A DNA stretch of 64,000 nt, from contig BCJJ01000001.1 in NCBI GenBank assembly GCA_039545355.1, positions 1,920,570 through 1,984,569 of the forward strand, in the 5' to 3' direction. A model generated the notes under the pieces. It was not told the origin of the DNA, made no database searches, and saw nothing but the letters and a program-made list of their open reading frames with translations. The position numbers and the translations under genes are program-made. Each line of letters starts with the position of its first letter. Position 1 is the first letter of the stretch. This DNA is from Trichosporon coremiiforme (lineage: Eukaryota; Basidiomycota; Tremellomycetes; Trichosporonales; Trichosporonaceae). Shown here piece after piece: positions 45,043 to 57,024 of the stretch.

Positions 45043-47312
45043 CTACACCTTGCAAGCACCCCTAGCCTCCTCCGCGACCATCTCAGCCCAGTGGCGGAGC
45101 ACGCCGCGCCCGCGCGCATGAACAGGGAAGTGCTCGGGGTCACGGACGACGATGACGGCGTGCGAGTTGGCAACATCGGGGAAGTAGCACAGGTGCCTCT
45201 GGGGGTCGAGGGCGGAGAGCCAGTGCGCCATGCGCGCCTGCTGGGGCGAGAGGGAGCAGCGGATCGTCTGCGGCGCCACGGGGGCAGAGGCGGCGAGCAT
45301 CGCTGCCTCTTCGGCGGCCGCCTTGGCTGCGCCCGTGGCCGAGGACTCGGCGGTGGGCACCTCGACCTTGCCTGCATGTTAGCTTGAGCGCACCAGATCA
45401 GCTACAGAGCCGTACCGCCTGACAGCGGTCCGGGATACTCACACTCGGGGTCCTCGCACGCCTCCTGCTCCATCTCGAGGTCGTACTCGGCCGCCTGGAT
45501 GAGGTCCTGCTCGAGGCCGCGCTCGACGGCGCGGATCGCGTTGCGGAGCGCGGTGATGCTGAGTCCGGCCTTGGGGATGCCCGTAGGCGACGCAACGGGG
45601 GGCGCCTCGGCGCGGGCAAGCTTCTGCAGACGGCGGCGCGAGCGGCGCGTGTCGAGGCTGAAACGGAGCACGATCAGGAGGAAGATGATCGGGAACAGGA
45701 TGGGAAACAGGCCCAGAATCAGCTGTCGCGTTAGCTATGTCAACTTGGGGTGCGAAGCTGGGACCAGGAATACCCACGTAGTTGATAGGCCAGCGGAAAC
45801 GCAGGAAGGGAGGAAGGTTGCCGAGACGGTGGATCGGCATCCACTTCTTGTGCTTGGGCTGGCGGGTGAACTTCCAGTCGGCAACGATACCGGCCTCGTC
45901 CGCCTCGGCGACGAGGCCACGCTCGTTCCACTGCACGAAGGGGTCCGAGGTCGTCACGCTCGCGGAAGGGAAGGGCACGGTCGTGTCATTCACGATGTTG
46001 GCGTACAAGTGGATGGCACGGAAGCGCGACAGGCCCTGGTGGAACACGTGCTCTGAGCGTCAGCTTGGGCAGTTGGGACGGAGGTAGCTAAACGCACTGG
46101 GGTCGGCCATGATCTCGAGCAGAGGGCGAGTGTCGTGCTCGCTGTACTCGTCGGCGGCGTGAAGCTGCTCGCCGGTGCGCGACATGAGGCGCGAGCCGAG
46201 CCAATGCAGGCCAGCGGAAAGGACCGTGTCTGGTGTCAGCTTTCTCCAGGCCCCGGCAGCGTACTGTAACGGGGGATACCGAGGTTGGGCGTCGCCATGG
46301 TGGTGAAGCTGACGGGCTCATGCTCCTCGAAGAAGCTGGGGGAGCGCGCATTCAGCAGACCCACGAGGTAGCGAGCAACGACTGCGGGTGGTCAGTAGTC
46401 GCTCCGTAAGGACCAGACATACCTCCTCCGAGGGAGTATCCGAGCTGCCCGTTAGCTATACAGTTTATGTCTACCCGAGCTACTCACGACACTGAAGTGG
46501 GTGACACGGCGGCCCTGCGCCTCGAGCTTCTCAACGGCCTGGTCAACCTGAATGTTAGCTATATCGTACGAATGGCAGAGCTTGGTCTAATTGCGGAGCG
46601 CAGATTCCACGCATGGTGGTCCGCACGGAGAAACGGAAATGTGGACGAGGGCGCGAAGTAGACATCTGCGCCGCCGGCAACTGGCCTCTCCCGACGGGGT
46701 ACGACGCTTGCAGATGTGCATGTGGGAGGCTGCGTGCCCGTGTGTGTGTGTGCGGCATGCCGCACGCCATCAAGGCCGTCGATCTGGTGCGAATCTGCGA
46801 ACCTGTGAAGTCGCGAAGGCATGCACACATCTTCACCCTTCACCGTACGCCCGCAACCTTCTCCCCGGTCAATGCGTTCGTGCGCAGGAGCGATAAGGTA
46901 TTCAGAGACTCACCTCCCAGGCGACACGGCTCGCACAGACGTCGACACCGTCGTAGGTCAGAGTCGAAGTCATGCCCTCGGCGACCATGACGACGAGCTC
47001 CTCGCGCTCGTTCGCGATCGCGGTGGCAGTGCTGCTCAGCAAGCTGCGCTCTGAGAAGGTAGGCGACGCAGCACCGTTGACGGTGTGGAGCTTGTCGCTC
47101 TCGTCGCCACTGTCGACAGAGGTCAGGTCGTTGCCGTTGACGAGGATCTCGTCCGCGCGAGAGCCGAGAGAGGTACCCCACGCCTTGATAAGAGCCTGCT
47201 TCGCCTCGTCAAGGTGCTCGGCACGGCCTGTGGTTAGCTGAAGGCATCAACTAAGGAGCTCACCCCAGAGGCCGTGGATCAGCACGAAGAGGTGCACGTC
47301 GGGCGTGTCCAT
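45043..47312 (-). CDS. DUF676/ROG1-type serine lipase
   Basis: Nine exons: 47312-47264, 47227-46914, 46547-46488, 46444-46423, 46381-46265, 46229-46098, 46052-45778, 45722-45443 and 45371-45043, totalling 525 aa. An alpha/beta hydrolase related to yeast Rog1, a monoacylglycerol lipase. The oxyanion region FVLIHGLWG lies at residues 9-17. The nucleophile elbow LGYSLGG puts the catalytic Ser at 145, followed by VVARYLVGLL and TMATPNLGIP, as the family requires. The Asp is probably in NIVNDTTVPF (typical of the family). A strongly hydrophobic segment (LILGLFPILFPIIFLLIVL, 324-342) predicts a membrane anchor, with a basic stop-transfer (DTRRSRRRLQK). The C-terminal 150 residues are acidic and helical, and contain a short hydrophilic-aromatic stretch. 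The nucleophile sits on a 22-nt exon. The 366-nt intron between exons 2 and 3 is the longest here. Confidence 0.9.
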
Positions 47313-49317
47313 TGCTGATGTTTTCGTCGGTTGATGGTCGATGGCGAGGGCTGGTGTAACAGAGATAGTTCAGTCAGAGCTAAGATGTGGGAATGGATGA
47401 ATGAGAGATAAGGAGGAGGAGAGAGAGAGAGAGAGGATGGAAATATCGAGGACGGTCAAGGGGTCGGCCGGTGTTATCTGTGCAACGGCGATAGGCGTCG
47501 CCTGCTACGCTGGCGGGTGTGCGCGGTGAGACAGCAAAGGTGCGAGTGTGCGAGTCTGTGTGGGAGTGTGTTCGGCGCGGCGAGTGTGTGGGTGTGCGAG
47601 AGATGCGAGAGGGCGAGGGGCGGTGATGGACGCTGATAACGAGATAGCAGACGCCAGTCGTTGTGTACGTGCAAACGGTGCGGAGAGAGCAACACTCTGT
47701 ACCACCAGAGAGTCCCAAGGTCCCACGTCGTGCACTTATGCAACGTATGCACGTCCGGTGCCCGCGGCGCTGCTGGAACAGGAATGGAACACGACTATCT
47801 TTCCACTTCACAACAAAATGTCGAGACGCAAGGTACTACCGGTGCTAGTGCAAGCCCCTGGCACCCGTGCCTGACCAGGAGATGCAGGAGATGCGGGCGA
47901 CTGCCGCCGGTCCAAGGCTTCCCACCCCTGTATCCCTGGTGTCTTCCCCGCACACCGCAAGCCTCTCGACTGCTTTCATGCCTCTTTGAGCGTAGCAAAC
48001 GTGCACAAAAGCACTTCAGTCTTACCTCAGCTGGACAAAAAACGGGTCCCACTTCTCCTGGCGACCTGGAGCCGTAGGAACCGTATCTCTATTTCGGACG
48101 TCGGACGTCGCGTACCGCTTCCCTCTTTGATGCTTCGCGTGCGCAGAGCCCCGGATCCCAGCGGATGCCCCGGATCTGCGATCTTCCTTCCGCATCGGAT
48201 GCACCAGTGCATCAATGCGAGGGCGCCATCGTTCCCAGACTTAGCGGCGCTAGCGAACCACACGTCCCGTACGTCCGATGCAACACATGCAAATTTAGGT
48301 GCACAGGCTGGCTGCGGGCAGTCTGGTCATGCTGACCTGGCCGATCATGGCCGAAGTCTGAACCGACGGTCCGTCCAGCTGTCCAGCTGTTCAACAGCCA
48401 TCAGCTTGCTGCAAGCGGCAGCCCGCATGCTGAACTGTGCCTTCACTTTTTACTCTAAGCTCTGGAGCCAAGCCAGTGTCAGGAAGATTCCGGACACCAA
48501 CCACTGGCACGTCATGCAGCGCGTCATCCAGTACACGCTCGGAATGCTGCTTCAGGCAGGTGCTGAGTGAGTTCAAGACACCGCATCCGGCATTCCGTCT
48601 ACTCTCTCACACGCTCACACCTCCCCTGCGCTGTCTCGTAACTGCGCCCGGGCACGTTGCCGGGTACCAGCGGGCACTACTGACCTTGGCACTGCTTCAG
48701 CACGGAATCGCAATTGGACAAAGCGACAAACACCGGGAAATGTACGTGCGCGCTTTGCGTTTTGCGACCTACCGAGACACGCATGAAACGCGCTCCTCCT
48801 TCAACAAACTGGTCATGGAGACCTTGTTCTTCGGCTCCGCTCTGGAACTGACTGCCCTCGGTACTGTCCACAGCCTTGGCTACTGCTGTTGGTCGCAAAC
48901 TGACTTCCGCCAAACCATGTGCCTTGCCTGAGTGACCTGACTCACGTGCTGACGGCTGACTGATGACGACTTGCAAACAAATCATCCACCACTGGATTCG
49001 AGTCAGACCAGTCTTGGGAGACCCAGGTACCGGCTCCGAAACTTGCACGACTTCGCCGTGGCCCAAACTTTGTGGGCTGGGTGGCCCTTGCACATGGTCT
49101 GCTTCTTCGTCTTCGTCTTATATCATTCCTGATGTCTAACAGCTGCCGACGGGGTGTATTAAGACTGTAATAACATGCTTTCTTTTTGCTTGCTTCTCTA
49201 AAAGTTCCCAGTTGGTACGGTCTCAATATATCGTCTGAAGAGGTACGCGGACACCAGCCGGCGCGTGCACTCGTGAAAAGATCAGATCAGATCGCCTCGC
49301 AGTCGCAGTCGGATGAC
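47313..49317. other. Intergenic upstream of the lipase gene
   Basis: About 2 kb with no convincing gene. It contains the lipase promoter, with a GA/TC run at about 47418-47435, and the 3' region of the EBP1-type gene. A 164-codon frame at 48437-48931 (+) lacks family resemblance, codon bias and flanking splice logic. Confidence 0.5.
47418..47435 (-). repeat. GA/TC dinucleotide run
   Basis: A nine-unit GA run, which reads as TC on the strand of the lipase gene, about 110 bases upstream of its ATG. Such pyrimidine tracts are common near fungal transcription starts. Confidence 0.65.
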
Positions 49318-50746
49318 TTAGGAGGCGGGGGCGGCAGCCTTCTTGTTCTTCTTCTTCGACGCACGGAGGGGAGCAGAGATCGTCTTCTGGAGCTCCTCGT
49401 CCTTGATCGACTTGTCGGACTTGACCTTGTCGCTGAATGTCAGTTCGGTCAAGGACTCATCAACTTACGCAGAGTACCAGACGGGGGCGGGGGAGAGGAG
49501 AAGAGGACCAGCGGGGAGGAGGGCGACTGCGATAGTTAGCTCGGCCCACAATTAGCATAGACAAGCTTTCAGAGAGCTCTCAAGTGTACTCACTGGTAAA
49601 GAAGAACTCAGCAACGACGGATCCGGCGGCGGTCTTGGAGACGTCGTAGGGCTTGAGAAGACCTGGAGGTTAGAGATCGCTTGACGGCTACAGCTCACCG
49701 TGAGAGACAGCCTCCTGGACACCCATGCGCGAGCGCTTCTCGTCGTCGAGGGCACGGAGGGTGAAGGGGAAGGCACCAGACTTCTTCTGGATCTCAGAGA
49801 AGGTGGCACGCGAGGTCTTCATCTTGAGCTGGTAGTTAACGTCGTTGGCGCGCTTGTAGACAGAGGTACGCGACTCGTCGGGGCGGGCCTTGGGGTCAGA
49901 GCCGGAGACGACGAGAACGTCGACACCGTAGACCTCACCCTCCTCGAAGGTGACGGTGTCGTGGTCACGGCGGAGCTCAGGCGAGGGGTTGAGAAGGATG
50001 CGCTTCTTGCCGTCGGTGACGTTCTGCTCGTGCTGGCACGAGAGCATGCCCTGGACGGGGACGCACTCGTACTCCTTGGCAACCTTGTCAACGATCTCGG
50101 TGACGTCCCAGTTCTTGTTGCCGGCCTTGACGGCACGCATGGCGGCCTGAGCAGCATCGTAGGCAGCCTTCACGACATCGGCAGCGACGGGGTCGGCCTT
50201 GCCGAGGATGATGGTCTCGGCGTGGGTAACAGCGTAGCCGTCGATCTGGATACCGACCTGAACCTTGACGACGTCACCGTCCTTGAGGACGATCTCGGGG
50301 TCAGAGTGCAGGGGAGAGACGTGCGAGACGATGTTGTTGACCGAGATACAGGTGGGGAAGGCGGAGCCTGTGACGTTAGAGGTGAGACTCAATTGAATGA
50401 ACCAAGCCTCCCATCACACTCACCCTTGGGGACCTTGACACCGTTCTTGGCCTTGTTGTAGAGCGAGGCGGTGGCCTCGGAAACAAGCTTGTCACCCTCA
50501 ACACAAAGGTCAAGGACCTTCTTGCCGGGCTGGATCTCGGGAACGAGCTTCTTGAGGACGGTGTTAAGAGCCTGTCCAGCGGTCGTGTACTTGGTGATCC
50601 TGGGAAAGTTAGCAAGCCAAGCTCGCCATCGAAGAGCTCATTCGAGCTGCTCGCCAAGCTCACACGTCGTTGGTGAGACCCTGCTCCTCCTGGGGCTCCT
50701 CGGGCTTGGGCTCGGGCTTCTTAAGGTCGATAGCGGGGGCGGACAT
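49318..50746 (-). CDS. EBP1/PA2G4-type protein (M24 peptidase fold)
   Basis: Six exons: 50746-50664, 50599-50424, 50367-49699, 49662-49594, 49526-49469 and 49432-49318, totalling 389 aa. It belongs to the proliferation-associated 2G4 family (fission yeast curved-DNA-binding protein, human EBP1, yeast Arx1 relatives). Members adopt the methionine-aminopeptidase fold without peptidase activity and bind the ribosomal tunnel exit or help 60S assembly. Landmarks are LCVEGDKLV, FPTCISVNNIVSHVSPL, LKDGDVVKVQVGIQIDGYA, the segment around VPVQGMLSCQHEQNVTDG, FEEGEVYGVDVLVVSG, FPFTLRALDDEKRSRMG and the basic Lys-rich C-terminus (RASKKKNKKAAA). The metal ligands typical of active aminopeptidases appear not to be conserved, as in the family. 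The N-terminus is acidic and Pro-rich (KKPEPKPEEPQEEQG). Exons 4-6 are very short. Confidence 0.9.
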
Positions 50747-53700
50747 GTTGTACGGTATAAACGGGTCGTTGAACAAAGAACTCAGACCTGCTCTTGTGAC
50801 GTTAGAGAAAGAACTTAGCAGACAGTCTGCACCGGCATTTGCTCCCGCCAAAGTGGGGCTCCAGCCTCATCTTGGTGAACGCCGGCTGACGTGCAGGTGT
50901 GGCGGCACATCATTTCGTCTCCTTTTCGACCGCTGCGACAGTTGCAACCACTCTTTCCCACGCGCAGAACCGCTGTGCACATGCATGGCGAACGCTGACC
51001 TGCATACGCTTTTGCGATGTCCCATAGCACGAAGAAGGCAAGCCGATTCCTCAGAGGGCACGTGATCGGGTCTCCCACGGACCGCTTATGACCTCATTCG
51101 TGTCGCTGGGCGTAGCATCATGGAGCGCATATCTCCACCGCAGTCAGCAAATGGCCAGGGCCCCAAGCCAAGATCATTCCTGAGCAGGAATGTCGGAACT
51201 GGCCGCGACAGCGGTTATGAGGCGCGGTACTGGCTGACTATATGACGAGAATTCTGCAGAGGCTGATGAGTGCGCGGAACTCCTCAACAAGTTTCCGTGA
51301 AGTTTCAAACAGGGGCTGCCTAGTCCGGTCGCAGATTGACTGGGTCATCTAATAATACTCGTTCACGTGGATCGGATAATCGCCGGAACATGGGCCCGGC
51401 AGCAGGCGGATCGCAGCAAATTCGGTGTGCTGGAAGCCTTCCTCCGTACCTCGAGTCTCAAGAGTACGGTCGGCTGGAGCGTAAAGCGGCTGGAGCGTAA
51501 AGCGTCACTATAAGGGAACGACCGCCCTTCCGGCTGCCGGGCTGAAAGCAGACGGCAGCGCTCGGGCAACGACTAAGGGTTTACTGCCGATCCGAGGCAG
51601 TCGCATGAGGATGGGACCATCTAGATAGCCGACTAAGCAAGCCGCTGACATATCGGGCTGTCTACGCCGGCGCGCTGTGCCGAGCGTCCATGATCCGGGG
51701 TAGCAGAGCTTCGCGTCGTCGTGGGAGAGGGGTGGGCGATGGTAGCCAGAGATGTGACAGGCGCAGTGGTGTAGGCAAGGAGGCGCGCCCTTGCGACTCC
51801 CTCACAACTTCATCTGTGCCTTACTTTAACGTTGTGATGTACGCATTAGAAACTCAATCTCGCGATGCTTACGCCAATGGGAGTCTGGCTGCGTCGTATC
51901 GATCGACATGATCACGACCGCCTGTAACACAGGAACCGCCGCTACCTGCATTCAGAAAGCCTTGGGTACTGGATTTCAGACAGCGGAGAGCCTAACAGCA
52001 TTTAGAAGACAGCATGCGCTCCAGCAAAGCGGTAGAAGTCATCAGTTTGTAGTGCTCTGTGTACGACGCCTCCGTACTTGCTTCATCATTCGTCCGTGCC
52101 GTCCGAGCCGCCTCCCTTATTTTAAGCTTGGGCAGGATGAGAACATCATGACAGCCTTGTTAGCTTGCGCTTTGGCTGAGAAGTCACGCTGGGACTCGCA
52201 CCAGTGCGCCTCGGGCGATTGTTAGGGCTCGTTTAACTCACGTGTTCTCGATCGCCCCGTAGCTTCCTTACGAGGCTTCCGACCCACTGCATCGGCTGGT
52301 TGAAGCTTTGAGGTATTAGACTGCAAGTTGCAGACTCAGTTAGTGACTGCCCGCGCGCAAGGACGTCTGCTAATACGTCGGCGGATGCCCCCTCTGCTGT
52401 CTACCGGTACTCAATCGGGGTGTCGACGTGTCGAAGAAGTATTCATTCCACTGTGAGTGGATAGCACAGAAGACCTCGAAACCCGCGATGGACCTGACAA
52501 GAGCAAGGTTTGCAGGATACGTTATGGAGGATCGACCCTGAGGAACTAACTGTGGCATGCGATTAATGATCGAGGCGTTAAAGTGAGGGCGCGTAGCCTC
52601 TCAACATGACTACTGCCTGTCGCCGAAGATTGTCTTCGACGTGTTGTTGCATGTCAACATTGCTAGCAGCTGTGTGCAGCGCGCATATATCTCGGAGATG
52701 AGTCATGCAACTCGGTCCATGAGTGAGCACTGTGCAGGCTAAAGCTTTCCGACCCCGCTCGGCGTGCGGCCGGCCAGGGCCTTTTGAATGCTGTCTACAA
52801 TACAGCGATTAAGTTGGCAGCGACGCCACGACCTCAGGGTCCCGGTAGTGGTAAATTGGGGTTGATTGTGGAACGGGTGGCCAACCGATACGCGTTCCAG
52901 AACGCCCAGAACGCCAGAACAAGCGTCGTGGTAAGCGCCGTTCGCACGATCGGACGTTATACCTGCAAGGCTCGCCAAATGTTTGCGTAGCGTTGGACGA
53001 GCACCGCCTGATCAGCGGTGGACTGCCGACGCAACGAGGGTTATAAGCCAGTCAAGTTGGCGTCGGTCACGACTGATGTTGCGGGCTCACCAAAACCAGT
53101 TACGCCGTGGGTGCAGTCGTCAGCAAAGGCGTAAGGAAAGGGTGACCGAAAGGTGGAGTCGTCAGAGATGTGAAGCACCAATGTACCTCGGTTGAACAGC
53201 ATTGAGGACGCAAGAAGACTGCGTGCCTGGGCAAGGGTTCTCCCCTGGCACCATGGGCTCAGACAGTCGATGCTGGTCAAGCTCGCGCTCTCAAGACTAA
53301 TGAGCTCATTAATCTCTGGCTATTCACTTTGTCCGGCGTGTTAATGTTAATTTGGTTGGAACCGATCGACACACCCCACGCACGCTTCCGTCCTCCTCCA
53401 GATCACTTTACGGCACCGTAATGCTGTTCCATCCGCTGCGCCGCCCTCCCTTACGACCTTGACTACTCCTCCTTCCTCCCCATCGCTCTCCACTCTTCTC
53501 TAGCTCCTCGTTACCGGACCACCCGCCTTCACCCTTTCATTTCACGCCGGGCACATGTCCTCTTCCTTTTCCGCGTAAGGACTCCACCAGAGTCGAGGAC
53601 GAAGTTGCTCGATCGCGCCGACTTTTCCGAGATCCAGGCGCCCTACCTCCCTTCACCAGACACCCTCAGCTACTCATCACGTCCTTCCCACATTATCTCT

Positions 53701-53788
53701 AACCCACTCCGTTCTTTCCACCGCTCCAGCGTTCTAGTCGCCTCGCATTGTTCGGCCACACTCACGTCGGGCATAGGGGTGGCAACCC
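50747..53788. other. 3-kb gene-free intergenic region
   Basis: The region lies between two divergent genes. Open frames are short and random-looking; none shows neighbouring codon bias, a family motif or consistent splice sites. The AT-richer half (51.1-53.3 kb) has no evident transposon termini or tRNA. Confidence 0.5.
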
Positions 53789-55806
53789 ATGGGTCCGATA
53801 ACTGGGCCCTCCCAGGGGATCGTCGAGCGCCTGAACGGGGGTGTAAGTAACCCACTGCTGCCGTCGCGGCGTCCCTACATACAAACAAGCTGTGAAACTG
53901 ACATACTCAGGCCGTCGAATGTTTACCTGTTCAACATCAACAACCTCAGAGCATAGCTTCCGCAGATTACGGCTCACCCGACATGAGTGCTGCATCCTCA
54001 GTACAAAACCAGCGACAACGGCGAGGCTCCAACTCGGCTTCGATGAGTAACTCTTCGGATTCGGCGTCGCTCCGATCTGCGGCAGCCTCCTGGCAAGCCT
54101 CTGTCAGGTCAGGGACGTCGAAGACGTCGAAGGAGAAGGTTGGAGGGCTATGGTCTCGTCGAGGGTCTGTAGCGCCAAAAAGCCTGCGCTCGACCCGCTC
54201 CAGAGGCTCAACCCGCTCGGGCCAGCGCGAAGGGTCTATCACGTCTGGGTCTGAGCAAGCCTTCGAGATGACAGCCGTACCCTTAGGAGGGCGAGGCAAG
54301 AAGAAGGTGGTCGTCGAAAATGAAGCAGCCCGCCAGAACCGTGCCAAGGCAGATGCCGCCATGGCCAAGTGGAGAGTGAGCATTTGGGGACAATGACCTG
54401 CACCATGGCCGGTTGCTGACCGTTTACAGAGGTGGATCGTGGAGGAGCAACCTCGCGCCGAATACGACAACCCATTGCAGCCATCAAGGTCGATGTCAAT
54501 CACTCTGGGTGCCAATGCAGGGCCCTCATCCGAATACTCGCCGTTCCGTTCCATGACCCCTAACGCACCGCCCAGCGCCCTACCCCCGCACCTTACAAGC
54601 TATCCGCCAGGCCCCTCTCGCCAAAACTGGGCTGACACGGTTGGGACGGTCTCGTCAGTGAACTCTTACGCATCTGCAAGTTCATCACGAAACCTTCCGT
54701 CAACACCGAGCCAGCTACAGCATCTGCCGGGTGTCCAGGACATTTACACGACTGAGTCCGTTCGTCAGCTTCGAGACGTCGAGCTGGCCATTGATCCTGC
54801 ATTCTACGGCCAAGGCTCTGTGAGCGGACGCCGACTGTCGACTCACCCAAGAATGTCCGAGAGGGAGAACCCTTTCCACCCGATCCATGCCTTGATCTCG
54901 CGCCGAGGGATTCGACCATTAGTCCTTGAGCTCGTTCATGCTCTCGGGGCATTCATCGATGCTGTGTGGTCCGTCTGCCATCCCGGGAAGCCGTGTCCGT
55001 GGGCCGGTGTTCCCTCAATTTCGAGACGCCCTTCTTTCGCTGGTGTCCTACAACAGTCGAAAGCGTGGTGCAGCTGGACGCTAGCCGCTGTGCAGGAGGG
55101 GAAGCGCCAGGGGTTTCTCTCCAATCCGCCGATAGAGAAGGACGTGACGTTCTGGAACCGTGAAGTTCGGTACGGTCTCCGAGATATCGACGAAGCGGTG
55201 AATCGACGCAAAGATCTCGGATGGGCTTTCGGAAAGACGGTCATCGACGGGCAGTACGGCGACATCACTGCTTCCAACGTCTTCGCCCATGATGGCGTAT
55301 CGGCTGGTAACATTGCCAGACTCCTGAACGACCTTGAGGAGGTCTTGTGGGGTGACGCAATCCCGGCGCCATCGGATCTTGCGTATGAGCACGACCCCGA
55401 CTTTGATCCGTTCTCCGTCTATCGGGAGGGGGACGAGCTTATTGGGGTGGAAGTCCCACGGCAACCCGAGTTGCGCGAAGCGGAGTTGCGAAGGGTGTTT
55501 GGAGAATTCCTGCCGACGCAGGCCATCCCGTCAACATCCCCCGTGTCTCCGGTGCCACCGGGGAAGCGAAAGAGTTCGGGTTCGGCTGGGCGGCCAAGCA
55601 TCCAATCATCACCAGTCCAAGAAGCTGGCTTCTCGAGACAGGCACGGGGTTCCAGGTCCAGGTTCAGCGGCGACGGCATGCCACAACTGGACTTGTCCGC
55701 TCTCGGTGTACTGCAGGACCTGTCGCTCGAGGAGAAGCTGCAGCTCGGCAGGAAACGGCACCAAGACTACCTGGAGCGAGTGCGCGCCGAGACAGAGGGG
55801 CGCTAG
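53789..55806 (+). CDS. Hypothetical protein, mixed disordered and helical
   Basis: Three exons: 53789-53842, 53911-54375 and 54430-55806, totalling 631 aa. The first exon is inferred from a perfect GTAAGT donor, a CTGAC branch point and exact frame agreement; if it is absent, the protein starts at the ATG at 53983. Residues up to about 330 are Ser/Arg/Pro-rich and disordered. The central part is folded-looking and helical, with ALISRRGIRPLVLELVHALG, DAVWSVCHPGKPCPW, FWNREVRYGLRDIDEAVN and NIARLLNDLEEVLWG. An acidic segment follows (DPDFDPFSVYREGDELIG), and the C-terminus ends in a coiled-coil-like helix (LSLEEKLQLGRKRHQDYLER). I do not recognise the family, and no catalytic motif is visible. 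The codon pattern and length make it a real gene. Confidence 0.75.
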
Positions 55807-57024
55807 CGAGGCGTTGGCGGTGGGGACCGGACGATCGAGCTCAGGTTAATCGCGGCAGTGTGACTGCGGGGATCAGCCGCCTTGACCGGTTCTCGAGGCT
55901 CGCGCCTCATTGCCTCATTCCTTTTCGGTCCTACGCGAGCGCGCGAGGGGATCTGCGATCAAAATCCCATCGGGAACTAAAAACGATGTCATCGATCGCT
56001 ATCGGTCATCCGGCCAGTGCCCGCCGGCTAGCGGCCGGCTGGTGGCGTGCGGGAGTGGGAGGAGGGGAGGTTTGCTGTTGTCTTCTTGCATCTTGTCGAC
56101 GGATCAGATCTGATTTGTAATCGTATAATACGTAGCAAGGACACTATTGCATTGTTATTCAGCACGAGGGCGGTGCATGCACGCATGCATGGTCAGCAAG
56201 ATGGCGACATGCACACGACATGGGAGGAGTCAACGCGGGAGTGAGAAGACAGATAAATGCATGATGCCATCGGGAAGCTTACCAATCTCGGTATTCTGGA
56301 CTAGGACCCGACTACGGGCGATACGCGTAGAAGGCGCGGACGCGCGGACGGTGAAGGCATGGAGATGTCAAGATGTGGCCGATGCGTCGTGTAAGCCGCC
56401 AAACCGAAACACGGCCGCGTGGCTAGCTTGGCCAGTGAGCTGTGGGCTGCGAGCCAAGGCGCCGAGCTTGGTCAGATGCATATGCTGGGGAGGGTGGCGT
56501 CGCGACGGAGACGGATATGTCATGGTGAAGCCCCTTGCACGGCCATGCACGGACAGGGTGTGGTCTCTGATGTCTCTGATGGGATGCCGGGGCGGAGCAT
56601 AGGTATGGCGTGACCGGTGGGATATGATAATGGCATGGGTTTCCTGGGTGCAGATTTGCCACCGCACGGCGAATATTTGCCAAGCCTGTGCGTGCGGCAA
56701 ACGCTGAGTGATGCACCGTGAGGCGTGGGACCTGAGGACGCCCTAATATCCTGTCATCAGATCGGGCAACGCCGGCGCGAACCATTGCGCGTCAAGCAAG
56801 TCATCATAATTTTTGTTAGGCGCTGACACGCACCCACGGCGACTACACACAACTGGCGAGTCAGGCTCCAGGCTGCCGGCTAGCCCGAGGATGCGAGCCA
56901 TGCCCAGCCAGTCTTTATAATGCAACACTGTTGTTCTTTGTTCTCCCCATCCTGTCTCTCCAAGCTCCAACAGCTTACACTTCGACAGCAACAGTTGACT
57001 CCAACTTCAACTTAGATTTTCACC
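55807..57024. promoter_or_regulatory. Upstream region of the cystathionine gamma-lyase gene
   Basis: A 1.2-kb intergenic stretch. The likely core promoter element TTTATAA lies at 56924-56930, about 95 bases before the ATG, followed by a CT- and CAA-rich leader. No CACGTG box was noticed. No gene is seen. Confidence 0.5.
56924..56930 (+). promoter_or_regulatory. TATA-like box
   Basis: TTTATAA about 95 bases upstream of the cystathionine gamma-lyase ATG, a usual distance for a fungal TATA element with a short leader. Confidence 0.5.

Noticed and set aside
48437..48931. 164-codon plus-strand ORF
   Set aside because: No recognisable motif, and codon use unlike neighbouring genes.
49700..50461. 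253-codon plus-strand frame opposite the EBP1-type gene
   Set aside because: Antisense shadow that crosses the introns of the real gene.
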